Below are positions 46,037-49,007 of a stretch of 49,007 nt of DNA, one piece after another. Position 1 is the first letter of the stretch. Every line of letters begins with the position of its first letter. Source of the DNA: Flavobacteriaceae bacterium (GTDB lineage: Bacteria > Bacteroidota > Bacteroidia > Flavobacteriales > Flavobacteriaceae); contig NZUH01000018.1 in NCBI GenBank assembly GCA_002697255.1, positions 26,393 to 75,399 on the forward strand, written 5' to 3'. The position numbers were made by a program, and so were the translations under genes. The notes beneath the pieces are model-generated. The model was not told the DNA's origin, made no database searches, and was given only the letters and a program-made list of their open reading frames with translations.

Positions 46037-46525
46037 TTAATATTCGTATTCAACTGCCTGTCCTTGTAGGCCGATAGACCAATGAATTTGAACTACCTTC
46101 CATTCATTTTCAATTTTCTTAATAACGCCACTATTTCTGACATTATTTATTTCTCCAGGCTCTTGGCCAATAATAAAGGTAAAATCTAGTAATTGAGTAT
46201 ATGAAGCCATATCTCCAGAAGAGCTCATAACCATATTTAAGTCTCTGGTATTAAATTTAGGATTTTTAATAGCTAATTGACCTTTTATTGACGGTTCTAT
46301 TTGATCCCAACCGCTAAAGAATTCTGCTTCATCCGTTCCGATTAATACAGCATCTGATGCAAAAGTAGCTTTAGCTTCTTCTAAACTACTATTAGTAAAA
46401 AAATCAAATTGACTTGAAATAAAGGCTTTGGCCTCATCGTTAGCAACTTCTAAATTCACTGGTGTATCGTTACAGCTAACCAGTAATAAAGACGTAAATA
46501 AAAAAGTTAAAATTATATTTTTCAT
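46037..46525 (-). CDS. SnoaL/DUF4440-like (NTF2-fold) lipoprotein
   Basis: LVSCNDT lipobox; LEEAKATFASDAVLIGTDEAEFFSGWDQI...VIKKIENEWKVVQIHWS. Confidence 0.75.
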   Translation of the reverse strand: MKNIILTFLFTSLLLVSCNDTPVNLEVANDEAKAFISSQFDFFTNSSLEEAKATFASDAVLIGTDEAEFFSGWDQIEPSIKGQLAIKNPKFNTRDLNMVMSSSGDMASYTQLLDFTFIIGQEPGEINNVRNSGVIKKIENEWKVVQIHWSIGLQGQAVEYEY

Positions 46526-46652
46526 ATTTAAAATTTAATTAAACAATGAATTTAACAAAAACTTTGCAACCATTAATAAGCATATAGTATTCTTTTAAAA
46601 TTAATATTTAACAATTTATTATATTTGATAAACTAACTTTAAAATATTAAAT

Positions 46653-47174
46653 ATGAAAAATATAGTTTTGACGCTATTTACTCTAACTTTTATTATGAGT
46701 TGTACTAGTGATAGCGGTCCAACTGAGCAAGATACTGCAACTTTTAACAATCACGTGGAAAGTTGGAAAATGGCAGCTAGCGGATTTACATCTGAAGACC
46801 CAGAAAAAGTGATGAGTATTTTTGCTGATTCCTTAACTTGGAATAATCCTGAAGCTTTAATGAACGTTACTAAAACAAAAGCAGATTTAACCGCAGCGGT
46901 TAATTTTTACATTAATACTTTTGACAATATTACTTTTACCGAAGATGTTTATTACGGAGGAAGTCTTTATTCTTCAGAGGAAACATCTTCCTCTCCAAAT
47001 GGGCTTAGAGTATATGGCAATTGGTCTTTTACCGATCCTGAAACTGGAGCGGATGTCGCATACAAATGGATGGGAGTTTTAAGATTCAATGAAGATGGAA
47101 AAGTTTTTGATTTTGCTGATTGGTTTGATGTAAGTAGTATACCAAGTCAAATAAATGGCACATACAAAAGATAG
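46653..47174 (+). CDS. SnoaL-like (NTF2-fold) lipoprotein
   Basis: IMSCTSDSG lipobox; DPEKVMSIFADSLTWNNPEALMNVTKTKADLTAAVNFYINTFDNITFTEDVYY..GNWSFTDPETGADVAYKWMGVLRFNEDGKVFDFADWFD. Confidence 0.8.
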   Translation: MKNIVLTLFTLTFIMSCTSDSGPTEQDTATFNNHVESWKMAASGFTSEDPEKVMSIFADSLTWNNPEALMNVTKTKADLTAAVNFYINTFDNITFTEDVYYGGSLYSSEETSSSPNGLRVYGNWSFTDPETGADVAYKWMGVLRFNEDGKVFDFADWFDVSSIPSQINGTYKR

Positions 47175-47199
47175 TACAATAGTATATACAAGTTGTTTT

Positions 47200-47241
47200 A
47201 AATAAAGAAAACCTCTCTTTATGGGAGTGTTTTCTTTATTT
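47200..47241 (+). terminator. Hairpin terminator, probably bidirectional
   Basis: Perfect 13-bp inverted repeat AAATAAAGAAAAC/GTTTTCTTTATTT plus inner CTC/GAG, A-tract 5' and T-tract 3'. Confidence 0.8.
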
Positions 47242-47280
47242 AATAATTTTGGTTTAAAATAAACACTTTAAAAAATTATA

Positions 47281-48564
47281 TTGATTATGAGAAAAATTTC
47301 ATTTTTACTTTTTTTCGTTTTTAGCTCAGCAGTGGCTCAGGAAATTGACAAGTTAAATAAGCGTGAGCTGAAAGAATTAGCCAATAACCAGAAAGAACAA
47401 ATTATAATAAAAAATAGTCAAATTAATGATCAAAATTTGATTATAGAAAATTCGTCCGAAAAAATTAAAGAATTAAATCAAATAAAAGCTCAGTTAGAAA
47501 TTAGCTTATCAGAATCTGAGAAAAATTTGAAAGTTTTAGAAAGTTATAAGCTTTCATCAATAGATTCAATTCAAAAATTAAATGCTGAGAATGCTGTTAT
47601 CCCAAACCTTGAAAATGAAATCATTAAACTGACAGATTCAATAAATAGTATTAATAATTTATTGTCTTCTTATGTATCACAAGGTCCTTCTAATGTCAAC
47701 CAAAGTTCTGTTTCAACTAATTATGGGTTTTTAAATAATTTATATTTGGGATATTCTCAAATTGAGAATCAAACTTTTCGTTTAGTCCCAGCAGGCATAA
47801 TAGCCGAAAACCAATTAAATAATAATAATAGAAATGAATATAATTATTATGGATATCGTATCCCTCAATTTATATCGATGAGTGAGTTAAAAATTGGGGT
47901 ACAAGAAAAAAAGAAAACTTATTTGTCATACAGAAATGATGTTCAAAATTTTAAACAACTTATAAAAGACAATTATAAAATGATTTCAGGATCTAATTTA
48001 TATAACTTATATTCTAAAATATTTCCCACATTTTCCTTTGTTAAAGGAAAGCTTTTAACCATAACAAACGAAAATATATCAAAGGATTTTCTTTTTTCGA
48101 TAAAGGAGAAAAATACAGAAGGTGATTTAGAAAATCAACTGGGTCAAAAAGGAAAATATTTCAGTTTAACGGACGACGATGAAAAAGAATATCTATTAGA
48201 ATTAATTTTAATAAATGATGAGGTATACCTTACGTTTAATTTTTATAACTACGAAAATGATCTAGCGAAATTAGGCGTGAAATGGGAAGTTACATCAAAT
48301 TATGAATCAAAATTGGTTAGATATTATAATAATAGCTATGGAGAAAGGGCAGATACAGCTCAAATTAATAGCAATGATGGTGCTTTAATGGATAGTAATT
48401 ATGATTATAATACTAGTAAGTATACATACTTCCTTTACGAGGACAGTGATTATTTTTTAGAATGTGATAACACGTATATGTCTATTTGGTTAATTCCGAC
48501 AATATATGAAAGTCAAGTTAGAGTAAACCCTGGGATATTTTTATTTAAGCTTGAAGAAATTTAA
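47281..48564 (+). CDS. Secreted hypothetical protein with N-terminal coiled coil
   Basis: Signal peptide FSSAVAQ, KELNQIKAQLEISLSESEKNLKVLES coiled coil, novel C-terminal region. Confidence 0.65.
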   Translation: MIMRKISFLLFFVFSSAVAQEIDKLNKRELKELANNQKEQIIIKNSQINDQNLIIENSSEKIKELNQIKAQLEISLSESEKNLKVLESYKLSSIDSIQKLNAENAVIPNLENEIIKLTDSINSINNLLSSYVSQGPSNVNQSSVSTNYGFLNNLYLGYSQIENQTFRLVPAGIIAENQLNNNNRNEYNYYGYRIPQFISMSELKIGVQEKKKTYLSYRNDVQNFKQLIKDNYKMISGSNLYNLYSKIFPTFSFVKGKLLTITNENISKDFLFSIKEKNTEGDLENQLGQKGKYFSLTDDDEKEYLLELILINDEVYLTFNFYNYENDLAKLGVKWEVTSNYESKLVRYYNNSYGERADTAQINSNDGALMDSNYDYNTSKYTYFLYEDSDYFLECDNTYMSIWLIPTIYESQVRVNPGIFLFKLEEI

Positions 48565-48587
48565 TAAAAGACATTAAATATTCATTT

Positions 48588-49007
48588 TTAATCTAAAATA
48601 ACCGACGGGAAAATTTCAGAATTACTTTTTACAATAATATATGATGAAATTGCATAAAATGCATTCCCGCCATTTCCATCACTATTCCAATTTTCAAAGT
48701 CATATTCAAATAAAATAGTTGATCCACTAGAGCTTACATCAAGATTGTTTTTTCTTACAGGTACTACCATTCCTGGGCACCATCCAGCTCTATCCGGCTG
48801 CCAATTCCCCGGGGATTGATTGCTAATAGGGTTTGAAGAACAACCTATTGGACTAAGATTATGTTGAAATGTGTTAACATTATTAATTTTTATATTATGA
48901 GTTCTGTAGCACCATTCTGCACAAGGCCTACCATCTGCATCATAAGGTGTTGCATGTCCCCAACCGGAAATAATAGTTCTTAAATGTGAACTTTCTGAGT
49001 TAGATGG
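48588..49007 (-). CDS. PNGase F-like peptide-N-glycosidase, C-terminal part (continues beyond window end)
   Basis: Continuous frame from window end: PSNSESSHLRTIISGWGHATPYDADGRPCAEWCYRTHNIKINNVNTFQHNLSPIGCSSNPISNQSPGNWQPDRAGWCPGMVVPVRKNNLDVSSSGSTILFEYDFENWNSDGNGGNAFYAISSYIIVKSNSEIFPSVILD*. Confidence 0.93.
   Translation of the reverse strand, partial: PSNSESSHLRTIISGWGHATPYDADGRPCAEWCYRTHNIKINNVNTFQHNLSPIGCSSNPISNQSPGNWQPDRAGWCPGMVVPVRKNNLDVSSSGSTILFEYDFENWNSDGNGGNAFYAISSYIIVKSNSEIFPSVILD

Noticed and set aside
37883-46525. Integron gene-cassette array (attC sites)
   Set aside because: Same-strand small genes separated by repeats look integron-like, but the repeats do not contain convincing RYYYAAC / GTTRRRY core sites, repeats are not after every gene, some genes are on the opposite strand, and no IntI is in the window.

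Overview
49-kb window of a low-GC Bacteroidota (marine flavobacterium-like) chromosome. About 0-37.6 kb is an ordinary housekeeping backbone: GT9 glycosyltransferase, ferredoxin, SprE/PorW-like gliding/T9SS lipoprotein, bactofilin, AtpZ, atpB-E-F-H-A-G (no atpD/atpC here), flippase, dut, EnvC-like protein, trpS, plsC, recA, trhO, gldH, PBP1A, acetoacetyl-CoA synthetase, oligopeptide ABC ATPase, histidine kinase, crotonase, bacilliredoxin, ZIP transporter, P19-like protein, SCO1, RseP and a diaminopropionate ammonia-lyase-like enzyme. A tRNA-Asn(GTT) at 37.61 kb marks the boundary to an accessory region (37.7-47 kb). This is an array of mostly minus-strand small secreted, lipo- and membrane proteins. 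Two kinds of repeats punctuate it: (i) a conserved intergenic/promoter repeat with core ATCTACAAGTTAGTGAAA, and (ii) a nucleotide-conserved 5'UTR plus signal-peptide leader cassette (..CATACRATATGAAAAAGCTAATACTATTACTATTTATTCC) placed in front of unrelated mature proteins. An orphan, truncated copy of the leader sits next to integrase-arm-like TGGCAACT repeats beside the tRNA. The most unusual coding feature is a beta-lactamase-fold serine hydrolase with a complete-looking parvulin (PpiC-type) prolyl isomerase domain nested inside its catalytic domain (42416-42742). The right edge carries the C-terminal half of a PNGase F-like glycoamidase, mostly missed by the ORF track. All family assignments are by eye from sequence motifs; no searches were run.
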